A stretch of DNA of 64,000 nt from an uncultured Lachnospira sp. (lineage in GTDB: Bacteria; Bacillota; Clostridia; Lachnospirales; Lachnospiraceae), in contig CAJUTV010000001.1 in NCBI GenBank assembly GCA_910589305.1, positions 123,149 to 187,148 on the forward strand, written 5' to 3'. The notes below the pieces were generated by a model. The model was not told the origin of the DNA. It did not search any database and saw nothing but the letters and a program-made list of their open reading frames with translations. Of the stretch, positions 9,527 to 19,093 are shown piece after piece. The position numbers and the translations under genes were made by a program. Positions within the stretch are counted from its first letter, which is position 1; each line of letters starts with the position of its first letter.

Positions 9527-10648
9527 TTATTTACTGAAAAATCCCTTCTTTTTTACATGTCGTTCTGTGCCTGTAAGCGTTTTATCATAAGCCAACAAAG
9601 CTTCTTTTTGCTCATTGTTTAATTTCGTAGGAATTTCAACAACCAATGTAATATAATGGTCTCCGCGCACTTCTTTATTGCGCACGGTCGGCATTCCTTT
9701 TCCTCTCAGTCGCACTCTGGTTCCGGAAGCTGTTCCTGCCTTTACTTCATAAACCACTTCTCCGTCAATCGTCTTGACCTTAATTTCTCCGCCAAATACA
9801 GCTGTAGGATAACTTATTATTACCTCAGAGAATATATTATATCCATCTCTCTTAAACTGTGGGTCTGAACTAACCATAACTGCAACAAGCAAATCGCCTC
9901 TAGGTCCTCCATTTGTACCTGGTTCACCTTTGCCCTGTATTCTTACATACTGACCATCATCAATACCTGCAGGTATATTGACCTCAATGGTCTTTTTGCT
10001 GCTAATATAACCTGTTCCATAACATTCTGGACACTTTTCTTTAATCACTTTCCCCTTTCCATTACAGTCTGGACAAGTTTGAACATTTCTTACCATACCA
10101 AAAAAGGATTGCTGTGTATATACAACCTGACCCTTTCCACCGCATTTATTGCATGTTTCAGGCTGTGTTCCAGGCTTGGCACCTGTTCCATTGCATTTTG
10201 GACAAGGGTCTTTTAGCGTAATTTCCAACTTCTTTGATGTACCTGTCACTGATTCAGCAAATGTGATTCTAACACTGGCTCTAATATCAGCACCTCTCAT
10301 TGGTCCATTGCTGCTGCGCCTTCTTCCGCCGCCAAACAAATCACCAAATATATCGCCAAATATATCACTTCCAAATATATCGCCCATATTGCTAAAATCA
10401 AAGCCGCCGCTGCCTCCATTCTCAAATGCCGCATGACCAAACTGGTCATACTGACGACGCTTTTCAGAGTCACTAAGAACAGCATAAGCTTCTGAGGCTT
10501 CCTTAAATTTTGCCTCTGCATCTTTGTCTCCTGGATTAATATCAGGGTGGTATTTTTTAGCTAGTTGTCTGTATGCTTTCTTTATGGCTGCTTCATCTGC
10601 ATCCTTTGAGACACCTAAGACTTCATAATAATCTCTCTTGTCTGCCAT
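9527..10648 (-). CDS. dnaJ: chaperone DnaJ
   Basis: 373 residues with the classical DnaJ layout. The J domain (1-70) has the HPD tripeptide in KKYHPDINPG, which stimulates the DnaK ATPase. A Gly/Phe-rich linker follows (GGSGGFDFSNMGDIFGSD). Four CxxCxGxG zinc repeats start at about residue 143 (CPKCNGTG, CNKCGGKG, CPDCNGKG, CPECYGTG), and the substrate-binding C-terminal domains complete the protein. It is last in hrcA-grpE-dnaK-dnaJ. A hairpin in the 173-base gap after dnaK may lower its expression. Confidence 0.98.
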   Translation of the reverse strand: MADKRDYYEVLGVSKDADEAAIKKAYRQLAKKYHPDINPGDKDAEAKFKEASEAYAVLSDSEKRRQYDQFGHAAFENGGSGGFDFSNMGDIFGSDIFGDIFGDLFGGGRRRSSNGPMRGADIRASVRITFAESVTGTSKKLEITLKDPCPKCNGTGAKPGTQPETCNKCGGKGQVVYTQQSFFGMVRNVQTCPDCNGKGKVIKEKCPECYGTGYISSKKTIEVNIPAGIDDGQYVRIQGKGEPGTNGGPRGDLLVAVMVSSDPQFKRDGYNIFSEVIISYPTAVFGGEIKVKTIDGEVVYEVKAGTASGTRVRLRGKGMPTVRNKEVRGDHYITLVVEIPTKLNNEQKEALLAYDKTLTGTERHVKKKGFFSK

Positions 10649-10764
10649 ATCTTATTCCTTTCTATAAAATTTAAGGATTTTTCTATAAACTTTTATTTTA
10701 TTTTTTATTTTTACACGATTTTTGATATAAGAATTTTTTGCATCATAAGCAGCAAAAGTCTGCT

Positions 10765-10800
10765 AAAACTGCACAGAGGCAAAAAGCCTTTGTGCAGTTT
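10765..10800 (-). terminator. dnaK-dnaJ intergenic hairpin
   Basis: Perfect outer stem AAACTGCACA/TGTGCAGTTT plus an inner AGGC/GCCT stem around a loop of five T, followed on the minus strand by only a short T run (GTTTTAG). It lies 20 bases after the dnaK stop. It could be a partial terminator or an mRNA-stabilising 3' end that sets the dnaK to dnaJ ratio. Confidence 0.55.
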
Positions 10801-10821
10801 ATTGTACTTTCTCTGACAAGA

Positions 10822-12714
10822 TTACACTTCTTTGTAATCGCCGTCAACTACATCATCACCATAAGGTGCGCTTGTTTCACCTGCACCTGCATTCATATCC
10901 GGAGTTACCCCTGAACCCATATCTGGACCTGCACCTGCTGCCCCTTGCGCCTGCTGTGATTCATAAAGTTTAGCAAACAATTTTTGTGCAGATTCCATCA
11001 ATTTCTCTTTTGCTGCCTTAATATCATTGACTTGTGACTCTGTCATATTTTCTGCATCACTGCTCTCAATAAGTGATTTCAATGCGTTAAGGTCTGCCTC
11101 AACTCCCGCCTTATCATTGGCATCCAACTTATCGCCAACTTCATTTAACGCTTTCTGTGTCTGGAATACCATTGAATCTGCATCATTTCTAGTCTCAATA
11201 GCTTCCTTACGCTTTTTATCCTGCGCTTCATATTCAGCCGCTTCTTTGACAGCCTTATCAATATCATCATCAGACATATTTGAACCAGCTGTAATTGTGA
11301 TATGCTGTTCTTTGCCTGTACCTAAATCTTTTGCAGACACATTAACAATACCATTTGCATCGATATCAAATGTTACCTCTATCTGAGGAACACCGCTCAT
11401 TGCTGGTGGAATACCATCAAGTCTAAACTGTCCAAGTGATTTATTATCTCTTGCAAACTGTCTTTCACCTTGAACAACATTAATATCCACAGCGGTCTGA
11501 TTATCTACTGCTGTAGAAAAGATTTGACTCTTCTTTGTAGGAATCGTTGTATTTCTTTCAATCAATCGTGTTGCTATACCGCCTTTTGTCTCAATAGAGA
11601 GAGAAAGTGGTGTAACATCAAGAAGAAGAATCTCTCCTGCACCTGCATCACCTGCAAGTTTACCACCCTGAATTGATGCACCAAGTGCCACGCATTCATC
11701 TGGATTTAATGTCTTGCTTGGCTCATGTCCTGTAAGCTGTTTTACTTTATCCTGCACAGCAGGTACTCTTGTAGAACCGCCAACTAACAATACCTTTGAA
11801 AGTTCTGAAGCGGTAAGACCTGCATCGCTTAAAGCATTTCTTACTGGCTCTGCTGTTTTTTCTACTAAATCATGTGTCAACTCATCAAATTTTGCTCTTG
11901 TGAGTGTCATATCAAAATGTTTTGGTCCTTCTGGTGTCGCTGTGATATATGGAAGGTTAATCGTTGTTGTTGTTGCGCTCGACAACTCTTTCTTAGCCTG
12001 CTCAGCAGCAACTTTTAATCGCTGTAATGCCATTGTATCCTTTGATAAGTCTACGCCTTCTTTAGCCTTGAAATCCTCTAACATATACTGTGTTAAAACA
12101 TTATCAAAATCATCACCGCCAAGCTTGTTGTTACCTGCTGTTGCAAGAACCTCAATAACGCCGTCGCCAATTTCAATAATCGATACATCAAATGTACCGC
12201 CGCCAAGGTCATACACCATAATTTTTTGTTCTTTTTCATTGTCAAGACCGTAAGCTAACGCTGCTGCTGTAGGCTCGTTGATAATTCTCTTTACATCAAG
12301 ACCTGCAATTTTACCAGCATCCTTTGTTGCCTGACGCTGTGCATCATTAAAATATGCTGGTACTGTAATAACGGCTTCTGTGACTTTTTCACCAAGATAA
12401 TTTTCTGCATCCGCTTTTAATTTTTGGAGAATCATTGCTGAAATTTCTTGTGGTGAATATTTCTTATCATCAATAGTCACTCTATAGTCTGACCCCATAT
12501 GTCTCTTAATAGAAGAAATAGTCTTATCTGCATTCGTTACTGCCTGACGCTTTGCAGGGTCACCTACAAGTCTTTCTCCTGTCTTTGTAAATGCCACAAT
12601 AGATGGCGTTGTTCTAAGACCTTCTGTATTTGCAATAACAACTGGCTTACCGCCCTCCATAACTGCCACGCATGAATTTGTTGTACCTAAATCAATTCCT
12701 ATAATTTTTCCCAT
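10822..12714 (-). CDS. dnaK: chaperone DnaK (Hsp70)
   Basis: 630 residues. The start is MGKIIGIDLGTTNSCVAV at ATG 12714, preceded by AAAGGATT; the in-frame codon seven residues upstream lacks a site. The nucleotide-binding domain shows IGIDLGTTNS, VYDLGGGTFDVS and VGGSTRVPAV. The linker LLLDVTPLSLSIET leads to the substrate-binding domain, a helical lid and a Gly/Ala-rich acidic tail ending DGDYKEV. It folds clients with DnaJ and GrpE, both encoded in the same operon. Confidence 0.99.
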   Translation of the reverse strand: MGKIIGIDLGTTNSCVAVMEGGKPVVIANTEGLRTTPSIVAFTKTGERLVGDPAKRQAVTNADKTISSIKRHMGSDYRVTIDDKKYSPQEISAMILQKLKADAENYLGEKVTEAVITVPAYFNDAQRQATKDAGKIAGLDVKRIINEPTAAALAYGLDNEKEQKIMVYDLGGGTFDVSIIEIGDGVIEVLATAGNNKLGGDDFDNVLTQYMLEDFKAKEGVDLSKDTMALQRLKVAAEQAKKELSSATTTTINLPYITATPEGPKHFDMTLTRAKFDELTHDLVEKTAEPVRNALSDAGLTASELSKVLLVGGSTRVPAVQDKVKQLTGHEPSKTLNPDECVALGASIQGGKLAGDAGAGEILLLDVTPLSLSIETKGGIATRLIERNTTIPTKKSQIFSTAVDNQTAVDINVVQGERQFARDNKSLGQFRLDGIPPAMSGVPQIEVTFDIDANGIVNVSAKDLGTGKEQHITITAGSNMSDDDIDKAVKEAAEYEAQDKKRKEAIETRNDADSMVFQTQKALNEVGDKLDANDKAGVEADLNALKSLIESSDAENMTESQVNDIKAAKEKLMESAQKLFAKLYESQQAQGAAGAGPDMGSGVTPDMNAGAGETSAPYGDDVVDGDYKEV

Positions 12715-12804
12715 AATATAATCCTTTCTGCACATTGTGCTAAAATATCCATATCCTTTTTAACCATTCTTTTTTACTTTAAAATTATTTATTTTATCTG
12801 TCTT

Positions 12805-13479
12805 TTAATTTGCCACTTTAACCATACTGTGACGAATCACTGTATCTTTATATGTGTAACCCTTCTCAAATTCTTCAACGATAATGCTCTCGCCGACCGA
12901 ATCATCATCAATGTGCATAACAGCATTGTGAACTTCTGGGTTAAATTCAACACCAACAGCTTCTATAGGCTTTACATCAATATCTTCAAACATCTTCATA
13001 ATCTGCTTATAAACCATATCCATTCCTTTTGCAAATGGTGTTTCTTTATCTTCATCTGTAATTGATTTAAAGCCTCGCTCAAAATTATCTACTACGGGAA
13101 GCAGCTTCTTAATAACCTCTGAAGCCCCCATCTCATACATCGTAGACTTTTCTTTATCGGTACGCTTTCTGAAATTGTCAAATTCCGCCATCTGACGCTT
13201 GACTTTATCTTGTAATTCCTCGATAACAGCGTCTTTTTGGTCTTTCTTTTTTCCGGTGCATTTGCCAGAATCAGAAACTTCTTCGTCCGCATCACTTGCG
13301 CCATCTGCCTGTTCGGCAAATGTTGTATCCACATCTGCGTCCGCTTCATCTAAATTGACAGCTTCATCTGCATTGCTTTCATTATAAATAGAATTTGCAG
13401 TATTATCATCTTCTTGTACTAAATTATTATCTGCATTTTCTGAAAAATCTTTCTTAAAATTCTTCTTTGACTGATTCAT
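12805..13479 (-). CDS. grpE: nucleotide exchange factor GrpE
   Basis: 224 residues. Start ATG 13479 (MNQSKKNFKK) is preferred because AAAGGAG lies six bases before it; an upstream GTG at 13503 has no site. The first 90 residues are strongly acidic and probably disordered. A long coiled coil (LQDKVKRQMAEFDNFRKRTDKEK) and the C-terminal beta domain that opens DnaK to release ADP follow. It lies between hrcA (40-base gap) and dnaK (90-base gap). Confidence 0.96.
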   Translation of the reverse strand: MNQSKKNFKKDFSENADNNLVQEDDNTANSIYNESNADEAVNLDEADADVDTTFAEQADGASDADEEVSDSGKCTGKKKDQKDAVIEELQDKVKRQMAEFDNFRKRTDKEKSTMYEMGASEVIKKLLPVVDNFERGFKSITDEDKETPFAKGMDMVYKQIMKMFEDIDVKPIEAVGVEFNPEVHNAVMHIDDDSVGESIIVEEFEKGYTYKDTVIRHSMVKVAN

Positions 13480-13519
13480 CTTAGCTCCTTTGATTTTAGA
13501 CACGTCTCATTCTTCCTTC

Positions 13520-14614
13520 CTATGATTTCTTAAAAACATCATCTAGTTGATTTTGAATCGTTTTTAACTTCTCAACAACTTTCTCATAATCCATGCGCTT
13601 TGGTCCAATAATTCCTATTGTTCCACGCATACCATCCTGAAGTTCATATGTTGCAGTAACAACACTGCAATCCTTCATTGATTCCACTGGAGTCTCACTT
13701 CCTATATATACTTGAATATCTTTACTGTCTCCTTCTCCACCATTATCAACATTGACAAAATCCGTTAAAGTTTGTTTTTCTTCTAGTGCATATATTAACT
13801 CACTTGCCTTTGTTGAATCACTAAGTTCAGGATACTTAAATATATTAGTTGCTCCACTGGTATATATTTTTAGATTGTCTTCACTGCTAATAGCTGTAAC
13901 AATCGCATCAACCACCTCTTTTACAAGCTGTGCATGTTCTCCTGCCTGATTTTCCATCTTGGACACAATACTAAGATTCATTTCTTGCAAGGATAATCCT
14001 GTAAGTGTTGTATTAATCAAAATGTTTAATTTTAGCAAATTTTCACTGCTAAGTCTCTCACTTACTGTTATAACCTTATTGCGAATAACATTGCCGCCCA
14101 TAACAATTACTACAAGAATTTTATTATCTTCAAGACTTGAAAGCTGTATAAATTTCAGCTTGTTGCCTTTCACCCTAGGCGCACTCACCATCGTTGCATA
14201 ATTTGTATCTCTTGCCAGCACTTTTGCAACACTTTGCAGCAATTCCTCAACCTTGTCAACTTTCTTGCCAAGCAGCTCTGCCATTGACTGTGTATCCTTC
14301 TCACGTTCAGCAACATCTCCTTCACGCTTTAATAACTGCTGCTCTCTAGTTGCTAATTCCTCCTCCTTAGTATGCATCATATCATCTACATATAATCGGT
14401 AACCTTTATCAGTAGGAATCCTTCCCGCTGATGTATGCGGCTGTATAATATATCCCATTTCCTCCAAATCAGCCATCTCATTCCTTATCGTTGCGGAACT
14501 TAACTTAAGGTCGGTATATTTAGAAATGGTCCTTGACCCAACAGGTTCTCCTGTCTCAAGATAATTTTTGATAACTGCTTTAAGAATCTTTATTTTTCTT
14601 TCATCCAGTTCCAT
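13520..14614 (-). CDS. hrcA: heat-inducible repressor HrcA
   Basis: 364 residues. An N-terminal winged helix (about 1-75) carries GEPVGSRTISKYTDLKLSSATIRNEM in pieces typical of HrcA, and a GAF-like and dimerisation region follows. It represses its own operon by binding CIRCE and is kept active by GroE chaperonins in other Firmicutes. ATG 14614 is chosen because GAGGTGG is correctly spaced; GTG 14623 overlaps that site. It is first in the heat-shock operon. Confidence 0.96.
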   Translation of the reverse strand: MELDERKIKILKAVIKNYLETGEPVGSRTISKYTDLKLSSATIRNEMADLEEMGYIIQPHTSAGRIPTDKGYRLYVDDMMHTKEEELATREQQLLKREGDVAEREKDTQSMAELLGKKVDKVEELLQSVAKVLARDTNYATMVSAPRVKGNKLKFIQLSSLEDNKILVVIVMGGNVIRNKVITVSERLSSENLLKLNILINTTLTGLSLQEMNLSIVSKMENQAGEHAQLVKEVVDAIVTAISSEDNLKIYTSGATNIFKYPELSDSTKASELIYALEEKQTLTDFVNVDNGGEGDSKDIQVYIGSETPVESMKDCSVVTATYELQDGMRGTIGIIGPKRMDYEKVVEKLKTIQNQLDDVFKKS

Positions 14615-14691
14615 TATAGCCACCTCATTCCTGTGTTGTTATAAAACGATACAGAAATATTCTACTAATATCTTTTAATTTTTTGCTTTTG

Positions 14692-14718
14692 TTAGCACTC
14701 AATTAATTGGAGTGCTAA
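14692..14718. promoter_or_regulatory. CIRCE operator (HrcA binding site)
   Basis: Perfect 9-bp inverted repeat TTAGCACTC, nine bases, GAGTGCTAA. It lies immediately downstream of the -10 box and 78 bases before the hrcA start, as expected for HrcA autorepression of hrcA-grpE-dnaK-dnaJ. Confidence 0.97.
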
Positions 14719-14731
14719 TATTGCTATACAT

Positions 14732-14760
14732 AAAATAACACCTGCATTCCTTATTGTCAA
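14732..14760 (-). promoter_or_regulatory. SigA promoter of the hrcA operon
   Basis: Minus strand perfect TTGACA (14760-14755), 17-base spacer, TATTTT (14737-14732). The start point falls at the edge of CIRCE. The promoter is embedded in an 8-bp inverted repeat CCTGCATT/AATGCAGG. Confidence 0.8.
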
Positions 14761-14810
14761 CAGAAAATGCAGGATTTTTTATAAATAAAATATAAAATTA
14801 TAAAAAGAAT

Positions 14811-14839
14811 AAAAAAAATGTACGGATATTGTACCTTTT
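14811..14839 (-). terminator. possible terminator after rfbC
   Basis: Minus-strand AAAAGGTAC, seven-base loop, GTAC, then ATTTTTTTT. The stem is short with one mismatch, but the T run is long and it lies 55 bases after the rfbC stop. It is the only candidate end for the rhamnose operon. Confidence 0.4.
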
Positions 14840-14894
14840 CATTGCTTTTGTAAAAATCTGCCATTACTCATCAAATGGATATAAATTTATACCA

Positions 14895-15497
14895 TTAAAA
14901 CTGAAATGTATCCTTTATTCCACTCCATTTTTCATCTTTTTCTGACAGATTAAGCTTTGTTCCATCTGCAAGTGTATAACCTTCGGCTGAGGCACTTCCC
15001 TTATATTCTCCTACAAGCTGAGGCCACTCAATGCCAATCTCTGGGTCATTCCAAGCCAAACCGCTCTCGTCACCCGGATGATAAAAATCTGTCACTTTAT
15101 AACAAAATTCTGCCTCATCACTAAGCACCAAAAAACCATGTGCAAAGCCTTCTGAAATATAAAACTGTTTTTTATTTTCAGCGGAAAGTTCAACGCCAAA
15201 CCATTTCCCATACGTTTTACTTCCACCTCTTAAATCAACAGCAACGTCAAACACAGTTCCTTTTATCACACGAACCAGCTTTCCTTGTGGAAATTGTTTT
15301 TGAAAATGCAGCCCTCGAAGAACACCTTTTGTCGACATACTTTGATTATCTTGCACAAACACCATATCAAGACCAGCTTCTTTAAAATCATTTTGGTTGT
15401 ACGTCTCAACAAAATACCCACGCTCATCGCCATGAACGGTAGGTTCTATAATATAAAGCCCTTCAATTGGTACATTTGTCACTTTAATTTGTCCCAT
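14895..15497 (-). CDS. rfbC: dTDP-4-dehydrorhamnose 3,5-epimerase
   Basis: 200 residues of RmlC cupin fold. It epimerises dTDP-4-keto-6-deoxyglucose, the third of four steps to dTDP-L-rhamnose. Characteristic blocks are DERGYFVETYNQNDF, VLRGLHFQ with the catalytic His, GTVFDVAVDLR and SEGFAHGF. Start MGQIKVTNV at ATG 15497 has GAGGAT in front; upstream in-frame codons lie in the repeat hairpin at 15513-15569. It is the last gene of the rhamnose operon. Confidence 0.96.
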   Translation of the reverse strand: MGQIKVTNVPIEGLYIIEPTVHGDERGYFVETYNQNDFKEAGLDMVFVQDNQSMSTKGVLRGLHFQKQFPQGKLVRVIKGTVFDVAVDLRGGSKTYGKWFGVELSAENKKQFYISEGFAHGFLVLSDEAEFCYKVTDFYHPGDESGLAWNDPEIGIEWPQLVGEYKGSASAEGYTLADGTKLNLSEKDEKWSGIKDTFQF

Positions 15498-15512
15498 TTT
15501 TATCCTCATTTC

Positions 15513-15569
15513 TGCGCTGCTTTTACATAAAGAATAAAAAACTCTTATAAATTTGTGACCAGCAGCGCC
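15513..15569 (-). repeat. leader hairpin repeat, copy before rfbC
   Basis: Minus-strand AGCGCTGCT-type arms (GCGCTGC at 15568-15562, GCAGCGC at 15520-15514) enclose a 41-base AT-rich loop containing GTCACAAATT. The 3' arm runs straight into AGAAATGAGGAT, the rfbC ribosome site. It matches the element at 18951-19006 before rfbA in both arms, in GTCACAAATT and in the ribosome-site flank. Confidence 0.7.
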
Positions 15570-15596
15570 CATACACAAATCTTGTAATTAAAAATG

Positions 15597-15770
15597 TTAA
15601 TTTTCAACAGTATCATCCACACAAAAACTATGCTCTTTTTCAGACCATTTCAATTCCATATCATCAAGATGCACATTCCACTGTGCGCCAGCAAGCACAT
15701 CTACCATTTCTTCCAAACATTTCAACCACCAATCAACAATATCAAAAAAAAAATCTCCCTTCAGCCCCAT
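15597..15770 (-). CDS. 57-residue protein between rfbD and rfbC
   Basis: Small ORF starting eight bases after the rfbD stop, with AAAAGGAT just before ATG 15770. It begins MGLKGDFFFDIVDWWLKC and ends DDTVEN. It is acidic and rich in Trp (four) and Phe, with an amphipathic helix-like core and no transmembrane segment. Codons 6-9 contain a run of ten T, a possible slippage site. I recognise no family. Position, ribosome site and base composition (clearly above the surrounding intergenic DNA) argue it is translated as part of the rhamnose operon; it could also be the tail of a decayed gene. Confidence 0.6.
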   Translation of the reverse strand: MGLKGDFFFDIVDWWLKCLEEMVDVLAGAQWNVHLDDMELKWSEKEHSFCVDDTVEN

Positions 15771-15779
15771 TTATCCTTT

Positions 15780-16697
15780 TTAATATTCGATTTCTTTTAA
15801 GTATCGTTTTAGTGCATCTTCCCATGTAGGAAGTGGTTTAAATCCATTTGCTTCTAATTTGCTTTTATCAAGCCTTGAATTAAATGGTCTTTTCGCCTTA
15901 GAAAGTCCATATTCTGCTGTCGTTACAGGAATTACTTTTGTATCATAGCCTGCAAGTTCATATATCTTACAAGTAAAGTCATACCATGATATATAACCGC
16001 CCTCATTTGTTGCATGATAATAGCCATACTGTTGTGAAGCTGCCATATCAGCCAGCAATACCGCCAAATCCAGTGTATACGTCGGCGTACCTATCTGGTC
16101 ATTTACTACTTTGACTGTATCATGTGTCTTTCCCACATTTAACATCGTTTTAATAAAGTTTTTGCCATTTAAACCAAACACCCATGCAATACGAACAATA
16201 AAATATTTATCTAAAATACTGCTCACTGCTAATTCTCCCTCGAGCTTTGTCTGTCCATACACATTAAGCGGCTTATAATCTTTACAATCTGGAAGCCAAG
16301 CTTTTTCTCCTTTTCCATCAAATACATAATCGGTACTAAGATAAATCATCTTTGCATCAACTTCTTTACATGCCATTGCAATATTTTTAGCACCTTCTGC
16401 ATTAATTTTACGTACCTTTTCTATATTTTCCTCTTCTTCTGCCAAATCAACAGCAGTCCAAGCGGCACAATGGATTACAACATCTGGTTTTACTTCAACA
16501 ATAGCTTCATAAACAGCTTGCTCATCTGTTATATCAAGAGAAATATAGAGATTTTTTGTAACTGCACTGCCATCATCAACACCACTGTAATACTGTGCAA
16601 TATCACTTCCCACCGTCTGTATGCCACGTTTTACCAACTCATTTACAACATCATGCCCTAACTGTCCTGCAACACCTGTAACAAAAACTTTCATCAT
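15780..16697 (-). CDS. rfbD: dTDP-4-dehydrorhamnose reductase
   Basis: 305 residues, short-chain dehydrogenase fold. It makes dTDP-L-rhamnose with NAD(P)H in the last step of the pathway. The dinucleotide motif is VTGVAGQLGHDVV at the N-terminus, the catalytic pair is in VYGQTKLEGE (YxxxK), and STDYVFDG is diagnostic of RmlD. Two adjacent ATGs (16697, 16694) are possible. Neither has a good ribosome site; a GGAG lies about 50 bases upstream, before a hairpin (TGCAATAGAAA/TTTCTATTTGCA). Confidence 0.96.
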   Translation of the reverse strand: MMKVFVTGVAGQLGHDVVNELVKRGIQTVGSDIAQYYSGVDDGSAVTKNLYISLDITDEQAVYEAIVEVKPDVVIHCAAWTAVDLAEEEENIEKVRKINAEGAKNIAMACKEVDAKMIYLSTDYVFDGKGEKAWLPDCKDYKPLNVYGQTKLEGELAVSSILDKYFIVRIAWVFGLNGKNFIKTMLNVGKTHDTVKVVNDQIGTPTYTLDLAVLLADMAASQQYGYYHATNEGGYISWYDFTCKIYELAGYDTKVIPVTTAEYGLSKAKRPFNSRLDKSKLEANGFKPLPTWEDALKRYLKEIEY

Positions 16698-16851
16698 TCT
16701 TTTCGCTGAATCTAGTGCAAATAGAAATTTTCATTTCTATTGCAGCAGTCCACTCCTTTCTTTAACAATATTTTATACATTTAATAATATTAATATATAA
16801 ATTTAATTTTTGTGCTAAGAATTTATTTATTATACCATTGCTCGATTATAA

Positions 16852-17895
<1,044 letters not shown>

Positions 17896-17901
17896 AAACT
17901 T

Positions 17902-17931
17902 TATATAAATGGGTTATCGCCCCAAAATCAA
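17902..17931 (-). promoter_or_regulatory. possible internal promoter giving leaderless rfbB mRNA
   Basis: Minus strand TTGATT (17931-17926), 18 bases, TATATA (17907-17902). The A of the rfbB ATG is the seventh base after the -10 box, where transcription would normally begin. The spacer contains GGGG and ACCC that can form a short hairpin. Sequence inference only. Confidence 0.35.
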
Positions 17932-17964
17932 ATACGAAAAACATATAAGATATATTAAACACAA

Positions 17965-18003
17965 CTATCTTTTATATTGATTTTTCTTGATACGATATCC
18001 CAT
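17965..18003 (-). CDS. 12-codon micro-ORF between rfbA and rfbB
   Basis: ATG 18003 preceded by an excellent AAAGGAGGATA, encoding MGYRIKKNQYKR then TAG. It begins 52 bases after the rfbA stop and ends about 70 bases before rfbB. It is basic and has no known relatives that I recognise. It may be a regulatory leader peptide or a relic of a deleted gene start. Confidence 0.35.
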   Translation of the reverse strand: MGYRIKKNQYKR

Positions 18004-18055
18004 TATCCTCCTTTCCTTTTTGACAAAAATATCTCCTATAATTTACAATAAACTT

Positions 18056-18934
18056 TTAATACTTAATTTTACCGTCTGCAACCTTTTTTAAATGCTCTCC
18101 ATATGGCGATTTTCCATATTTTTTAGCATGTTCCATTAATTGCTCTTTATTAATCCAATTATTTTTATAAGCAATTTCTTCAATTGCTGAGATTTGTATA
18201 CCCTGTCTGTTTTCAATAACCTTGATAAACTCTGTCGCTTCACTTAATGCATCCATTGTTCCTGTATCAAGCCACGCATAGCCGCGTCCAAGTGTAATAA
18301 CGTCCAAATTTCCTTTTTCCAAATAAATTTTATTTAAATCGGTTATTTCAAGCTCCCCTCTTGCAGACGGCTTAATTTGCTTTGCATATTCACATACATT
18401 TTTATCATAAAAATATAATCCTGTAACACAATAATTTGATTTAGGATTCTTTGGCTTCTCTTCTATTGAAATGGCCTTTCCATTCTCATCAAATTCTACA
18501 ATTCCAAATCGTTCTGGGTCATCAACATAATAGCCAAAAACAGTTGCTCCTTGATTTTTTGCAGCAGCTTGCCTCAAATGTTTGCCAAGTCCACTGCCAT
18601 AAAAAATATTGTCGCCAAGTACCATTGCACAGGAATCCCCATCAATAAATTCTTCTCCAAGTAAAAATGCTTGTGCAAGTCCATCAGGAGAAGGCTGTAC
18701 CTTATAGGAAAGCTTTAAGCCCAAATCATTGCCATTACCAAAGAGCTTTTCAAAGTTCGGCAAATCCTGTGGCGTTGATATAATCAGTATTTCCCGTATT
18801 CCTGCCATCATAAGCACCGACAATGGATAAAAAATCATTGGCTTATCATATACAGGCAATAACTGTTTACTTGTAACCATTGTAAGCGGATAAAGTCTGG
18901 TGCCGCTTCCACCTGCCAAAATAATACCTTTCAT
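18056..18934 (-). CDS. rfbA: glucose-1-phosphate thymidylyltransferase
   Basis: 292 residues. It makes dTDP-glucose from dTTP and glucose-1-phosphate, the first rhamnose step. The nucleotidyltransferase signature GGSGTRLYPLT is at residues 8-18, with KPMIFYPLSVLMMAGI and VLGDNIFYG as metal and sugar-binding blocks. The ribosome site GAGGTGAATT precedes ATG 18934. It is first in the rhamnose gene order, and its leader carries the hairpin repeat at 18951-19006. Confidence 0.97.
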   Translation of the reverse strand: MKGIILAGGSGTRLYPLTMVTSKQLLPVYDKPMIFYPLSVLMMAGIREILIISTPQDLPNFEKLFGNGNDLGLKLSYKVQPSPDGLAQAFLLGEEFIDGDSCAMVLGDNIFYGSGLGKHLRQAAAKNQGATVFGYYVDDPERFGIVEFDENGKAISIEEKPKNPKSNYCVTGLYFYDKNVCEYAKQIKPSARGELEITDLNKIYLEKGNLDVITLGRGYAWLDTGTMDALSEATEFIKVIENRQGIQISAIEEIAYKNNWINKEQLMEHAKKYGKSPYGEHLKKVADGKIKY

Positions 18935-18950
18935 AATTCACCTCATTTCT

Positions 18951-19006
18951 GCGCTGCTTTTTGCACAAAGAACAAAACATTTTTACGAATTTGTGACAGG
19001 CAGCGC
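18951..19006 (-). repeat. leader hairpin repeat, copy before rfbA
   Basis: Minus-strand GCGCTGC (19006-19000) pairs with GCAGCGC (18957-18951). Inside the loop CACAAA pairs with TTTGTG. The 3' arm is followed directly by AGAAATGAGGTG, the rfbA ribosome site. It is related to 15513-15569. A partial copy (TTTGTGTAAAAAACAGTGC then AGAAAAGAGG) precedes dgt at 31655-31690. Confidence 0.7.
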
Positions 19007-19093
19007 ACAGACACAATCTCATGGTTAAAAATTTTTAAGGTCACTTTACAAAGTGATGTTATATTTATCATAAAAGATGACGTAACGTCACCT

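Noticed and set aside
11714..12253. 179-codon plus-strand frame antisense to dnaK
   Set aside because: Explained by the codon bias of dnaK on the other strand; Ser/Val-rich with no recognisable motif.
13480..13503. GTG start of grpE eight codons upstream
   Set aside because: No ribosome site before it, while AAAGGAG is ideally placed for ATG 13479.
14741..14776. Inverted repeat CCTGCATT/AATGCAGG with plus-strand T run
   Set aside because: It would terminate plus-strand transcripts, but no plus-strand gene is present; it more likely coincides with the hrcA promoter.
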